A stretch of 64,000 nucleotides of DNA, taken from positions 1 through 64,000 of the forward strand of contig NZ_KE386993.1 of assembly GCF_000429945.1 (NCBI RefSeq), read 5' to 3'. Numbering within the stretch: position 1 is the stretch's first letter; each line of letters starts with the position of its first letter. A model generated the notes under the pieces. That model searched no databases. It was not told the DNA's origin and saw only the letters and a list, made by a program, of their open reading frames with translations. Source of the stretch: Desulfogranum japonicum DSM 18378. GTDB taxonomy: Bacteria > Desulfobacterota > Desulfobulbia > Desulfobulbales > Desulfobulbaceae. This document shows positions 9,167 through 18,030 of this stretch, one piece after another. The position numbers and the translations under genes were made by a program.

Positions 9167-10471
9167 TCAGTTTTGCGACGGGAGGAGCGCTGTTATCTCA
9201 ACCATGAGCCGTTCAACAGCACCCCGGTGTGAAATCACCCATTTCTGAGCATGCTCTCCCATTAATGTACGTGTATCCTTGTCATCGAGCAGCCTGTGTA
9301 CACATGTCATGAGGTCTGAAGAAGAGGTTAGCTGTAAAGCAGCATTACTTTTGGTAAGGCTGTGGGCAATTTCAGAAAAATCATCCATGTGCTGCCCAAA
9401 AAGAATCGCTTTACCATGGACAGCGGCTTCCAGAGGATTATGGCCCCCACAGGGGACGAGGCTGCCTCCAATGAAAACCAGATCAGCCGCCCTGTAGAGA
9501 TCAGCCAGTTCCCCAATGGTGTCCAGAAGTAAAACATCAAACAATTTTTTTCTAGAGAGTTCTGTGCGTTTCAGACTTGTCAGGCCTCTTTTCTGGCAGA
9601 GTCCTTTCACTGCATCGGCCCGTTCTGTATCTCTCGGTGCAATGATTAACGTGGTGGGTAATTGCTCATGTATATGTTCGTAAGCTGCAAGTATTGGTTC
9701 TTCTTCTCCAGGATGAGTGGAACCGCATATCCAGATAAGTTTATTCTCAGGAAGAAAAAACTTCTGAAGGAGGGATTGAGGTAGCGATTGATGAGCTTGA
9801 ACCTTCGGTATGGCGATGTCGACTTTTAAGTTGCCTAAAGTCCGTATTCTTTCAGGGGGGATACCAAGGCTTATCATAGATTTGGCATCCTGTTCCGTTT
9901 GCATGCAGAGTAACGAGAAGCATGAAAATAAAGGGGTGAAAAAACAGCGAAACCTGTGATAGTTTTTTGCTGATTTGGCAGAAATTCTTCCGTTAACCAA
10001 GACAACTGGAATGTGTTTGTGTTTCAGGGTAAGCAGCCAGTTTGGCCAAAAATCCGTTTCAATGAGAATGAACAGATCCGGCTGCAGTGTGTTGATGAAA
10101 TGTCTTATTGTAAAAAAAATATCAAGAGGAGATGCAAGGATGACATCAGCGTATGGACGCATGATGCGTTGTGCCAGTTGCCCTCCAGAGCGGGTAGTGG
10201 AGGTAAAGATTATTACCGCCTCTGGAAATTGTTTTCTTGTCTGTTTAATTAAAGGCAGAGCTGAAGTCGTCTCACCTACAGAGAGCGCGTGTACCCAGAA
10301 TACAGGGTGAATACATTGCTTCTCTTTAGAAATGTGTAATTGGGATAAATCTAATCCCAGTCGTTGCTTGATACGCGAACGATATTTTTTTTTGGACAGT
10401 GAAACAAGAAGTATCCCTGGTAAAAGAATCGGGGAAAGAAGTAATTGCAGGAAATTATACAATAGGTACAA
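9167..10471 (-). CDS. waaA: 3-deoxy-D-manno-octulosonic acid (Kdo) transferase
   Basis: WaaA/KdtA transfers Kdo from CMP-Kdo to lipid A precursors at the inner membrane during LPS assembly. The 434-residue product has the N-terminal membrane anchor (about 2-24), then HALSVGETTSALPLIK containing the conserved acceptor-site glutamate, and a GT-B C-terminal half with GSTHPGEEE and GGSLVPCGGHNPLEAA. Length is normal. It shows that the organism makes LPS. ComEC follows 9 bp downstream. Repeats R2 and MITE A lie upstream between it and modC. Confidence 0.95.
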   Translation of the reverse strand: MYLLYNFLQLLLSPILLPGILLVSLSKKKYRSRIKQRLGLDLSQLHISKEKQCIHPVFWVHALSVGETTSALPLIKQTRKQFPEAVIIFTSTTRSGGQLAQRIMRPYADVILASPLDIFFTIRHFINTLQPDLFILIETDFWPNWLLTLKHKHIPVVLVNGRISAKSAKNYHRFRCFFTPLFSCFSLLCMQTEQDAKSMISLGIPPERIRTLGNLKVDIAIPKVQAHQSLPQSLLQKFFLPENKLIWICGSTHPGEEEPILAAYEHIHEQLPTTLIIAPRDTERADAVKGLCQKRGLTSLKRTELSRKKLFDVLLLDTIGELADLYRAADLVFIGGSLVPCGGHNPLEAAVHGKAILFGQHMDDFSEIAHSLTKSNAALQLTSSSDLMTCVHRLLDDKDTRTLMGEHAQKWVISHRGAVERLMVEITALLPSQN

Positions 10472-10498
10472 GTGCTTTCTCTCGTAATTGTTATGTGC

Positions 10499-10825
10499 TT
10501 AACCACTCAGAGTGAACGTGATCATTCAGCGATCCACCTGGCTTGGGTTTGACCCTATATTCTACGCCAGCCTGCTTGCGAAAAAAGCAGGCAACCTGTA
10601 AGCAGCTACAAAATAAAGGGGAGTGTTCAAACGTAGGGTCACGGAAAAAATAAATTATTCAATCTTGCTTGTCTCTCAACTCGGTAATGTCATAGTGTCA
10701 ATGGCTCAATACGGCCGGTATGGAACCATTGACGCTACAATGTTACCAAACCGATATCCTTCGCAATTTTGGGATATTTATTATTTTCCGCGATCCTTAG
10801 GATACTCCCCCCTATGGGATGTTAT
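10499..10825. repeat. Palindromic repeat R2 interrupted by MITE A
   Basis: The left part (TTAACCACTCA, then TGATCATTC, CCTGCTTGCGAAAA and GTAAGCAGCTAC) and the right part (CCCCCTATGGGATGTTAT) are the two halves of a diverged copy of the 159-bp repeat seen intact at 33976-34134. They are separated by the MITE at 10636-10797. The whole waaA-modC gap (10472-10900) is essentially these two elements; no gene is seen. Confidence 0.55.
10636..10797. mobile_element. Foldback MITE, copy A
   Basis: About 162 bp with inverted ends GGGTCACGGAAAA and TTTTCCGCGATCC, flanked by TA on both sides. The centre holds an inner inverted repeat (GTCAATGG ... CCATTGAC). The same sequence recurs at 52909-53065 and, inverted, at 62946-63107. 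It encodes no transposase. An open frame crossing it is conserved only because the DNA repeat is conserved. Confidence 0.75.
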
Positions 10826-10900
10826 GTTTTCAGCAGCAATTAATGCGTGTGGCTGTGGCTATAGAGATAACGCATTATGCAACAGATTACTAATATCTGT

Positions 10901-11956
10901 TCAATATAAACGTTGAAGAGAGGAGGCCTTAAATACAGCTACAACGTTACATCCTTCAGTAAGATTCATTTCAAGAACCGAACGGGGGACTATTTGGGCT
11001 ACCAATGATTGTCCCTGGCAGTTCAATTCCACGCCCACTCTGTTGCGGACCTGAAACATCTTTTTCACTGTACAGGGGAGCATGTTGCGGGCGCTGGTTG
11101 CCTGCGGGTGCTTTTTGAATAACAGAATGTCACGGGCGTCAAGTTCGAATTGTCCGGGGCCGGGATTGTCCTCTTTTACGAGTGTGAGAGGAACTGTTCC
11201 CCACCTATATTCGAGGAGATCGTCAACCGTTTTCGGAGATGAAAGGTCCAGCATATTGACATACCCTTGACCTTCCAATCCCATAAAGTCCCGTGCCATT
11301 TCTTCGGTGCGAAGCGTATTCTTGACACAGCCCTGCTGTACTATAAGTACTTGGTCAGTCATTAATCGCATTTCTCGTATACTATGGCTGATAAACAGCA
11401 TGGGGATATTAAATTCTTCAAAAACTTTGTTCAGGTGAGGGATAATCTGATACTTTAACTGGCCGTCAAGCCCTGTGAGGGGCTCATCCAGTAAGATAAG
11501 GTGAGGACTGGCCAAAATGGTTCTGCCCAGGGCAACACGCTGGCGTTCACCGCCGGAAAGCCTTGTAACATTGCGACGAAGCAGGGGAGATAAATGTAAG
11601 GCCTGGATGAGGTGCGTCGGATCAATATGCCGTTCATCCCGAGGAGTGCGTTTTAATCCGTAGAAAAGGTTTTTTTCAACACTCATATGCGGGAAGAGAT
11701 GCGCGTGCTGAAAAACGACACCCACCCGTCGAGCTTCCGGAGGAAGGTTGATTCCGGCAGTACTGTCAAAAAGGGTCTTGCCATTAAGCCTGATATATCC
11801 TTTATCAGGATTGAGCAGGCCCGCGATCATGTTCATCAGGGTGGATTTCCCGCTGCCAGAAGGACCGAACACCCCACATCTGGCTTTCTGAAGCGAACAT
11901 TGCAAATGGCAACTGAATTCAGGGAATTTTTTTGAAACATCGATTTCCAGCTGCAT
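10901..11956 (-). CDS. modC: Molybdate ABC transporter ATPase ModC
   Basis: A 351-residue ATPase that powers molybdate (and probably tungstate) import with ModB. Walker A is [11 protein letters not shown], the signature is LSGGERQRVALGR, Walker B is LILLDEPLTGLD, and the switch histidine is in FISHSI. A C-terminal Mop/TOBE oxyanion-binding domain (ARNMLPCTVKKMF ... VVAVFKASSL) from about 285 distinguishes ModC from generic ABC ATPases. modB ends 2 bp upstream, so the two are co-translated. Confidence 0.94.
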   Translation of the reverse strand: MQLEIDVSKKFPEFSCHLQCSLQKARCGVFGPSGSGKSTLMNMIAGLLNPDKGYIRLNGKTLFDSTAGINLPPEARRVGVVFQHAHLFPHMSVEKNLFYGLKRTPRDERHIDPTHLIQALHLSPLLRRNVTRLSGGERQRVALGRTILASPHLILLDEPLTGLDGQLKYQIIPHLNKVFEEFNIPMLFISHSIREMRLMTDQVLIVQQGCVKNTLRTEEMARDFMGLEGQGYVNMLDLSSPKTVDDLLEYRWGTVPLTLVKEDNPGPGQFELDARDILLFKKHPQATSARNMLPCTVKKMFQVRNRVGVELNCQGQSLVAQIVPRSVLEMNLTEGCNVVAVFKASSLQRLY

Positions 11957-11958
11957 CT

Positions 11959-12639
11959 CTAGCTCCTGGCCATGGTTCTATTGATTGTTTCCCCGACAAG
12001 CAGGACAACAAAACTCAATGCGATGGAAACAACACAAAGGGAAAGTGCCATCCTGTCGCCTCCTGGTGAAGAGGTATACTGATAAATGGCCAGGGGAATG
12101 GTTTGGGTAACCCCCGGTATATTTCCAGCCAGAACGATGGTAGCTCCGAATTCACCCAGGCTGCGTGCAAACATGAGCGTCATTCCGGCAAGTATTGCTC
12201 TGCCTGAAAGTGGAAGGACAATGGTGAGTACGGTGTCCCACCAGCGAGCGCCGAGAGTTCTTGATGCCTGCAGGTAATGTCGATCAATGGATTCCATTCC
12301 AAGGCGTATGGAGCGTACAAGTAATGGAAAACCCACCACTGAAGAAGCTATGATGGCGCCTGTCAGCGTGAAAATTACTTGAATGTTCAAGTCTTTAAGA
12401 TGACTTCCTATCCAGCCGTTACGGCCAAAAAGAAGAAGAAGGAGGTAACCGATGACAACCGGCGGAAGGACCAGCGGCAGGTTGATAATTCCTTCGAGAA
12501 TCGCCTTACCCGGAACTCTGGTAAAAGCGAGAACATAAGCAATGGCAAATCCAACGGGCAATGATATCAGGGTTGCCGTAGTTGCCACCTGGAGAGAAAG
12601 CAGGATTGCCTGATAATCCTGTGGAGATAACGTAAGCAT
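11959..12639 (-). CDS. modB: Molybdate ABC transporter permease ModB
   Basis: A 226-residue inner-membrane permease with about five TM helices and the EAA-type loop that contacts the ATPase (QASRTLGARWWDTVLTIVLPLSGRAILAG). LARSLGEFGATIVLAGNIPG is typical of ModB/CysT permeases. It precedes modC by 2 bp. A 353-bp gap separates it from modA, unusually long inside a mod operon, so it may have its own promoter. Confidence 0.94.
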   Translation of the reverse strand: MLTLSPQDYQAILLSLQVATTATLISLPVGFAIAYVLAFTRVPGKAILEGIINLPLVLPPVVIGYLLLLLFGRNGWIGSHLKDLNIQVIFTLTGAIIASSVVGFPLLVRSIRLGMESIDRHYLQASRTLGARWWDTVLTIVLPLSGRAILAGMTLMFARSLGEFGATIVLAGNIPGVTQTIPLAIYQYTSSPGGDRMALSLCVVSIALSFVVLLVGETINRTMARS

Positions 12640-12992
12640 GGATACAGCACTAACTTTATACGTTGATTTTTATAGATTTACCTGAGTCAGAAAGTGTTCC
12701 CGCCAAGCTTTCATATGGTTTGCAGGGGTGAAGAACAATTGCCTTATCGAGATTCAACAATGCCATCGATCAGGTGTTACAATATTGCTATATACTTGTT
12801 GGTACATGGCATTGTTGCCAGTCTTTATGGATATATACCCGGTAGCTTTTTACTACAGCAAGTAACATTTGTAAGAAAAAAGAGAAATGTCACCATATAC
12901 CTGCAGTTTTTCAATTGCCAGGGAGCTTTATATGGTGCTTACGGCCACCCTGACAGGGGGCCGTAAGCGTTGTGGTAGTTACTTGAAAGGGG
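12640..12992 (-). other. modA-modB intergenic gap
   Basis: 353 bp without a convincing gene on either strand. Apart from the hairpin near the modA end, I see no recognisable ModE site, riboswitch or repeat. Confidence 0.5.
12937..12968 (-). terminator. Stable hairpin after modA
   Basis: A perfect 10-bp stem GCTTACGGCC / GGCCGTAAGC with an inner CCCTG/CAGGG pairing begins 24 bp past the modA stop. There is no following U-tract on the minus strand. It may be a partial terminator or an mRNA 3'-end stabiliser that raises ModA over ModB/ModC rather than a strong terminator. Confidence 0.45.
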
Positions 12993-13745
12993 TTATTCAG
13001 CTGGTTGGAAACCATACTTTTTCAAAATATTCGTAGCCTGGTCGGATTGCATGAACGTTAAAAACGCTTGTGCTGTAGCTTTGCCTGCTCCGGAAACCGT
13101 AAGGCCCATGGGGTATGCGACTTTATCGTAAAGTTGGTCTGGAACAGTAAATACAATTTTAGCATGTTGGGCAAGGAGGGCATCTGTTCGGTAAACAAAA
13201 GCACCATCAACTTCTCCGCGGTCAGCATATAAGAGGGCCTGGCGCACATCTTTTGCCAACATCAGTTTATTATTCTCCTGAAGAGGAGCAAATACATGCG
13301 CAGCTTCCATTGCCTGTTTTGCATATTGGCCAGCAGGAACACTTTCCGGGGTACCAATGGCAATACGCTTAAGCGTAGCCAGAGCTTCCATTGAATCAAT
13401 GGATATATTCGGCTCACCGACAAAAACAAGCTTGTTGAATGCAAAAATTCGATCTGTATTTGCTGCGATCATGTTTTTCTCTTTCAGGAACTTCATCCAT
13501 TTTGGATTTGCTGAAACATACAGGTCAGCAGGTGCTCCCTGATCAATCTGTTTGGCCAGAGAGCCAGAACTTGCGTAGTTGGGCAGCAGGGTGGCGTCCG
13601 GGTGCTCTGTCTTGAATGTGCTGATTAATTCGTTAAAGGCGTCGGTCATGCTTGCCGCTACTGAGAGGTAGACCGTATCTGCAGCAAGTGCAGATCCTGT
13701 AAAAGTAAAAAATGCCAGAACAATGCTAAGAAAAAAACGTTTCAT
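12993..13745 (-). CDS. modA: Periplasmic molybdate-binding protein ModA
   Basis: A 250-residue binding protein that delivers molybdate to ModBC. A signal peptide (KRFFLSIVLAFFTFTGSALA) precedes mature sequence with the family's oxyanion-site segments LSVAASMTDAFNELI, YASSGSLAKQI and GAPADLYVSANPKWM, then DGAFVYRTDA. Length is normal. It lies 34 bp after modE and upstream of the hairpin and modBC. Confidence 0.94.
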   Translation of the reverse strand: MKRFFLSIVLAFFTFTGSALAADTVYLSVAASMTDAFNELISTFKTEHPDATLLPNYASSGSLAKQIDQGAPADLYVSANPKWMKFLKEKNMIAANTDRIFAFNKLVFVGEPNISIDSMEALATLKRIAIGTPESVPAGQYAKQAMEAAHVFAPLQENNKLMLAKDVRQALLYADRGEVDGAFVYRTDALLAQHAKIVFTVPDQLYDKVAYPMGLTVSGAGKATAQAFLTFMQSDQATNILKKYGFQPAE

Positions 13746-13779
13746 GATTAAAAATTCCTTCTTATAAAAATAATATGTA

Positions 13780-14568
13780 TTACGTCGTTGCCAGGAGCAC
13801 GTCAGATGCCTTAATAACAGCTGAAACCTTTGTGCCCACTTCTAGACCGAGACGCTCAACACTTGCAGAGGTGACGATAGATGTCACAGAACTGCCTCCA
13901 GGAAGATCAATGGTGATTTCGTCATTTACAGCACCCTGAAGTATCTGGCTGATGGTCCCTTTGAGTATATTGCGAGCAGATATGCTTTCAGGGGCAATGT
14001 CATGGGCCAGCAGAACTGAAGGTGCTTTGACGATGACAAGCACTTCCGAAGAAGGGGCGAGCTCCAGACGTTGTACAGAATTCTGCGTAATAACAGAAGT
14101 CAGTATATCGCCGCCTTTAAGCATAATAGTCACAACACTGTTGACTGCTCCCTCTTCAATTTTCTCGACCTGACCCAACCAGACATTACGAGCGCTGATT
14201 TTCAATTCAATCCTCCTGAGGGTTTTCAGCGTGTCCAACGCTGCTTTTGGATCGTTGCCATAAAATTGCATGAACTGGGAAAATTCTTTTTGAAATTGTT
14301 TCGTATTTTCTAAAAGTTGTTTTCCTTCCTCCGTTAATCTGGTGCCGCCCCCACCACTTCCACCGGTCTGCTTATTAATCAAAGGGTGAGGAAACAGGTT
14401 GTTGAGTTGATCAATTTTCTGCCAGGCAGACTTGTAACTTATGCCAACAGCTTTGGCTGCGCAGTTTATTGACCCCATACGGTCCAAAACCTGTAACAGC
14501 TCAATAGTAGGATTCTGTGGCTTCCAGCCGAGAACTTCGTGAATTTGTATGGATTGTTCTTTTGTCAT
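13780..14568 (-). CDS. modE: Molybdate-responsive regulator ModE
   Basis: ModE binds molybdate and then represses mod genes. An N-terminal winged HTH (RMGSINCAAKAVGISYKSAW) is followed by TGGSGGGGTRLTEEG, conserved in ModE. Two C-terminal Mop domains follow, each opening with ISARN, that form the oxyanion sites. I chose the ATG at 14568 (MTKEQ), which has CAGG upstream. A longer frame opens at ATG 14610 but has no ribosome site, and its first codons overlap a dyad that may be the operator. First gene of modE-modA-modB-modC. Confidence 0.92.
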   Translation of the reverse strand: MTKEQSIQIHEVLGWKPQNPTIELLQVLDRMGSINCAAKAVGISYKSAWQKIDQLNNLFPHPLINKQTGGSGGGGTRLTEEGKQLLENTKQFQKEFSQFMQFYGNDPKAALDTLKTLRRIELKISARNVWLGQVEKIEEGAVNSVVTIMLKGGDILTSVITQNSVQRLELAPSSEVLVIVKAPSVLLAHDIAPESISARNILKGTISQILQGAVNDEITIDLPGGSSVTSIVTSASVERLGLEVGTKVSAVIKASDVLLATT

Positions 14569-14584
14569 CGATGACCTGTGTTTT

Positions 14585-14607
14585 CGTTGTTCTATAGAAG
14601 CATAACG
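14585..14607. promoter_or_regulatory. Candidate ModE operator
   Basis: A 23-bp imperfect dyad, CGTTGTTCT on the left and AGAAGCATAACG on the right. It keeps CGTT / AACG outer half-sites spaced like known ModE operators, though it lacks their full TATATA core. It sits 17 bp upstream of the preferred modE start, where an autoregulatory site is expected. Sequence resemblance only. Confidence 0.35.
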
Positions 14608-14859
14608 CATTGTGAATGCTTACACTCAAAACAAATTTCATGCCAGTCTTTTTTTCAAATACTACGGAGTAAGCTGGTTATGCGACGTAAAAACAGCTGG
14701 TTGGGTAAGCGGAATGCTTTTGTTATCAAGGGGTGCCGCGAAAATGTTGGTGGGATTGGGTATTGTGGATGTGTAAATTTGGGCAGGGTTGTCTTTGGGG
14801 CGTACTGGAGTGTCCCATAGACTTTGTTAACTTGCGTGCCTGATATAAAAAGTATTTTT

Positions 14860-14939
14860 CGGAGTCTCGTTCCCTGCTTAACGATCAAATTTTTACATTA
14901 TCCTCAAAAAATTATCCTCGGTGGGAAGCGTAGACTCCG
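14860..14939. repeat. Hairpin repeat S1 (GGAGTCTCG ... GCGTAGACTCC)
   Basis: Outer arms CGGAGTCT and AGACTCCG pair perfectly, with inner TTCCC/GGGAA pairing. A related sequence occurs at 25366-25446. It lies in the 450-bp gap between modE and the SYLF gene. I see no protein gene in the rest of that gap. Confidence 0.4.
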
Positions 14940-15018
14940 ATATTTCATATATGTCTGCAGTATTTATTCAGGTTTGTATCAATCTGAAAAAAATTCCTCT
15001 TCTCCGATAGTCTCCGGG

Positions 15019-15696
15019 TTATTGCCTGGTAACATTGGAAACCATCTCCCGAAGGGTGTCAGCTTGTGGGTTTGTCACTTTTTTTCTGATAATGATATCG
15101 GTTGGGCTGACAGTTTGATCATAATATGCCTGATTGCGTTTATCGTTTGGCTTAATCAATGCACCATCAAAAGACATTCCCATAAAGGCTCCCTTGGCTC
15201 GGGAATAGGTTATGACGTCGGCTGTCTGGGCTCTTGCACCTTTACCTACAGGCCCTGCTGCAACCGTACCGTCAACACCGAGTTTAAATGAACTGGTTAA
15301 CAGTTTCTCCATTCCCCTTTCGCTCATAATCATCAGGATGGCTTCAGATGCTTCTGCGCCTATTTGTAGGCCAACGGAAAGTGACCCCACGCTATAAAAG
15401 GCAGGGTCTCCCCATTCCCCTGATTCTGTATCTCTTGCGACCAGCACGCCTGAGCCTCCAGAACCCCCTATTAAAAATGCTCCTTTTATACTCTGCGGGA
15501 CAATTATAAGAGCTTTGGCATCTTTAACCTTTTCCCTGAACCAGTTCATATCTGGATCTGCACTGAAACTTCTGACCACGATTGAAGCTTTATTAACAAG
15601 GTTCTCGGCTTCCATCTTATCATTGGCGCATACATTCTGGCTGGCTGTAAAAATGCTTAACAGAAACAACATGGTTGTAATTTTCCATAGCCGCAT
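15019..15696 (-). CDS. Secreted SYLF-domain (Ysc84-like) protein
   Basis: A 225-residue protein with an N-terminal signal peptide (MRLWKITTMLFLLSIFTAS) and the SYLF/Ysc84 lipid-binding domain. Visible signatures are AKALIIVPQSIKGAFLIGGSGGSGVL, GDPAFYSVGSLSVGLQIGAEAS and SRAKGAFMGMSFDGALIKP. Bacterial members are periplasmic or outer-membrane associated and of unclear function. It stands alone with 81 bp to the next gene upstream. Confidence 0.88.
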   Translation of the reverse strand: MRLWKITTMLFLLSIFTASQNVCANDKMEAENLVNKASIVVRSFSADPDMNWFREKVKDAKALIIVPQSIKGAFLIGGSGGSGVLVARDTESGEWGDPAFYSVGSLSVGLQIGAEASEAILMIMSERGMEKLLTSSFKLGVDGTVAAGPVGKGARAQTADVITYSRAKGAFMGMSFDGALIKPNDKRNQAYYDQTVSPTDIIIRKKVTNPQADTLREMVSNVTRQ

Positions 15697-15777
15697 AATA
15701 ACCTCCTCTTAGGGTGTATTAGAATTTTCCTGTAAACCTTTTTGACATCAGAAGTTTTGCTGCAATGTATATACTCT

Positions 15778-17217
15778 TCAGGGTTCTCTTGGTGGGAGAA
15801 TAGTTATGTTTGGATAGACTCCCTGTAATTCTCCAAAAAGAAAGGGCTGAATGTTATTGAGGGAGAGCTTGCGATTGTTTTGTGCATGCCCTTTAACGTT
15901 GTTGTTATGTTGGTGGAAGAAGGCACCGTTGACTTCAAGTATATGACATATTCTATGGTTAAAGGCGTCTACAAAGGCAGCGCCTCGACCCTCAAAATGC
16001 ATGTTCTTTTTCTGTATGGAGGTGTTGACAAGGCTTAAATTTTCCAGAGATATACTGTTGTCCTCCAGCTCATCAAGGGTGGTTATAAGCCCCCAGACCA
16101 ACGTTTCAGCAGGGATCTCAATGGGTTCTTTGCAGTCGATGATTGTGTGTGGCATGATGATGGAGCCTTTTCCTACAGATAACCTTGAGTCCGGAGTTCC
16201 GTGAAGGAAGCTGTTGAAACCCACAAAAACATTTTGTTGCAGATCCGCTTCGATAATTTTTGCGCCGTGGGCTGTGACATTGCATCCCTGCAAATGAGAG
16301 TTGATAATAAAACAATTTTCCTGAGCATTTGATCCTGGCCCCATGTAGGAATTTTCAAGATATGCTCTTTGGGCTACCAGTACATTTTCACAAATTTCAG
16401 TCTCTGGCTGGACAACTGCATAACGGTCCAGTGAAGCAGTTTCCGGCACCTGGAGAGTATCTTCAACGTTGGCCGTATCGAAAACTTTATTGAAAGATTC
16501 CTTATGGCTGTCAATAAAATCGACAAGTAAGCCCTGAGGTTTGTTTCCCGCTATATGATGAATGTAAGGTTCCAGTTTATCCGCAGGAAACTGATAGAAA
16601 AAGTTGAAGTGGCCTGGACTGTTGACCCAGATAGTTCCAGGCTGGACGTCAAGATGATTGATTTCGCCAGCTTGTACGTACGAGTAGGTACCAATTGCGC
16701 AATCGCGCATGCTGGTGAGGTCAATGGTTGCAAACGGGCCAAGAAAGCATCCGTCACAGGGAGAACCATGAATGTTCGCGTAGTCAAGAGAGAGGGTGTT
16801 TTTTATAAAAAATCTTTCCGGGGATTCTGGATCATGTGAAAAATTGTGGACCAGAGTTTTGATCAACGCACTTGTGGAAATATCAAACAGTTCGTCTTCT
16901 GTAAGTTCGATGCTGTAATTTTTATATTGAAAAGTGCAGCCTTTGCGCTTGAGTTCGTCACCACGAATGTCTGATTTGTACAATAGAGAGTTGGTCACCT
17001 GACACTTGCCCAGGAAATAACTGCCAGCCAGGCTGCTGTGAGTAAATTTCAGGTTAAGGGGAATATCAGAGGTTATACCGTAGAATGCGTAGAACTTATT
17101 CATCTGCTCCAACTCCACATGCCCGATAACAAATGGGCTGACGTCGAACCCTAGGTCCCTCAGGTTGATGTTTACTCTCTGGATAATTTTTTTGAATATC
17201 TTTTCAATTTCAAGCAT
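15778..17217 (-). CDS. Left-handed beta-helix (hexapeptide) protein of unknown substrate
   Basis: A 479-residue soluble protein. Its middle (about 120-400) has runs of short hexapeptide-like repeats with V/I/L every sixth residue (FLGPFATIDL, RDCAIGTYSYVQ, LVAQRAYLENSYMGPGSNA, FVGFNSFLHG), typical of left-handed beta-helix acyl- or nucleotidyl-transferase scaffolds. An unusual N-terminal domain of about 110 residues precedes it. I do not recognise a specific enzyme. The CBS gene lies upstream with a 159-bp repeat between them. Confidence 0.7.
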   Translation of the reverse strand: MLEIEKIFKKIIQRVNINLRDLGFDVSPFVIGHVELEQMNKFYAFYGITSDIPLNLKFTHSSLAGSYFLGKCQVTNSLLYKSDIRGDELKRKGCTFQYKNYSIELTEDELFDISTSALIKTLVHNFSHDPESPERFFIKNTLSLDYANIHGSPCDGCFLGPFATIDLTSMRDCAIGTYSYVQAGEINHLDVQPGTIWVNSPGHFNFFYQFPADKLEPYIHHIAGNKPQGLLVDFIDSHKESFNKVFDTANVEDTLQVPETASLDRYAVVQPETEICENVLVAQRAYLENSYMGPGSNAQENCFIINSHLQGCNVTAHGAKIIEADLQQNVFVGFNSFLHGTPDSRLSVGKGSIIMPHTIIDCKEPIEIPAETLVWGLITTLDELEDNSISLENLSLVNTSIQKKNMHFEGRGAAFVDAFNHRICHILEVNGAFFHQHNNNVKGHAQNNRKLSLNNIQPFLFGELQGVYPNITILPPREP

Positions 17218-17284
17218 ATATCACCATGGTTGATTGGCTGATGTTCATGGGGACAGAGTCGTTTTGTGTTGAGCAAGAAATATC

Positions 17285-17443
17285 GTAGCTGCTCATGGGG
17301 AAATGATTGAGTTTAACGACTCTCCTGTATTTGTAACTGGTTACAAACAGTCTGAGATATTTCGCAAACAGGCCGGTGTAGCGTGTTTGGCAATATGTAG
17401 TCAGGCTGATCATGGAAAAATCAAATGCACTGTGAGTAGTTAC
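17285..17443. repeat. 159-bp palindromic repeat R3
   Basis: Begins GTAGCTGCTCATGGGG and ends GTGAGTAGTTAC, the inverse of GTAACTACTCAC. Internal landmarks TGTATTTGTAAC, TCGCAAACAGG and CAGGCTGATCATGGAAA align with R4 (33976-34134, opposite orientation) and with the halves around MITE B. Same length as R4. Its right end supplies the stop codon of the CBS gene. Confidence 0.7.
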
Positions 17444-18006
17444 GAAATATCCAGTTCTTTCATGGCATGGAAACTTGCGGTAAAGACATCTACCAGGCGG
17501 AGCACCCCGACTATGTCATCCTCTTGGGTGACCAGAAGAGATTGATGGGCACCGGCAACCATTTTGTGCATGGCCAGATCAAGTTCACTTAATTCAGAAA
17601 CGTATTCATCCGGGGTCGGTTTCTGCATAAAATCATCAACGAGTTTTTTGGCAGCCTCTTTCAGTAGAGTGTTGGTGAACACCTTGCAATTCAAACGTGC
17701 TTTTTCCCGTTGTTGGCTGATATAGGCATCACTGAATTTATACATTTTTAACTGTTCGATGTGGCTATAGTCAGTTTCTGCTGATTCCATGGCCTTGAGG
17801 ACGCGAAGTTGGCTTATCCTGCCGACAACTTTGTTGTGCTTATCAAGCACAAGTATAGCCCGATGGTGATATTTGCCATGTTCGAAGTTTTCCTGCGCGT
17901 TTTCCAGAGCAAGTATGGCATCGAAAAGGGTGGTACCTAAAGGCACCGTAGCATATTCACTTATTGGAACCATCAGGTCCTTAACTGTATGTTTTTTCAC
18001 ACGCAT
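17440..18006 (-). CDS. CBS-domain protein
   Basis: Two CBS motifs (VKDLMVPISEYATVPLGTTL with RAILVLDKHNKVVGRIS, and a second ending SLLVTQEDDIVGVLRLVDVF) are separated by a helical insert of about 70 residues. CBS pairs usually bind adenine nucleotides and regulate partners; none is obvious here. I chose the ATG at 18006 (188 residues). A longer TTG-start version begins at 18030, and neither has a well-spaced ribosome site. The TAA stop is created by the GTAAC end of repeat R3. Confidence 0.8.
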   Translation of the reverse strand: MRVKKHTVKDLMVPISEYATVPLGTTLFDAILALENAQENFEHGKYHHRAILVLDKHNKVVGRISQLRVLKAMESAETDYSHIEQLKMYKFSDAYISQQREKARLNCKVFTNTLLKEAAKKLVDDFMQKPTPDEYVSELSELDLAMHKMVAGAHQSLLVTQEDDIVGVLRLVDVFTASFHAMKELDIS

Positions 18007-18030
18007 CCCTCTTGGGCGAAATGGAGTCAA

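Noticed and set aside
10623-10916. 97-codon open frame across MITE A, with similar frames in copies B and C
   Set aside because: The shared peptide (GNVVASMAQYGQYGT type) follows directly from the conserved repeat DNA; no ribosome site, varied ends, and one copy is inverted relative to neighbours.
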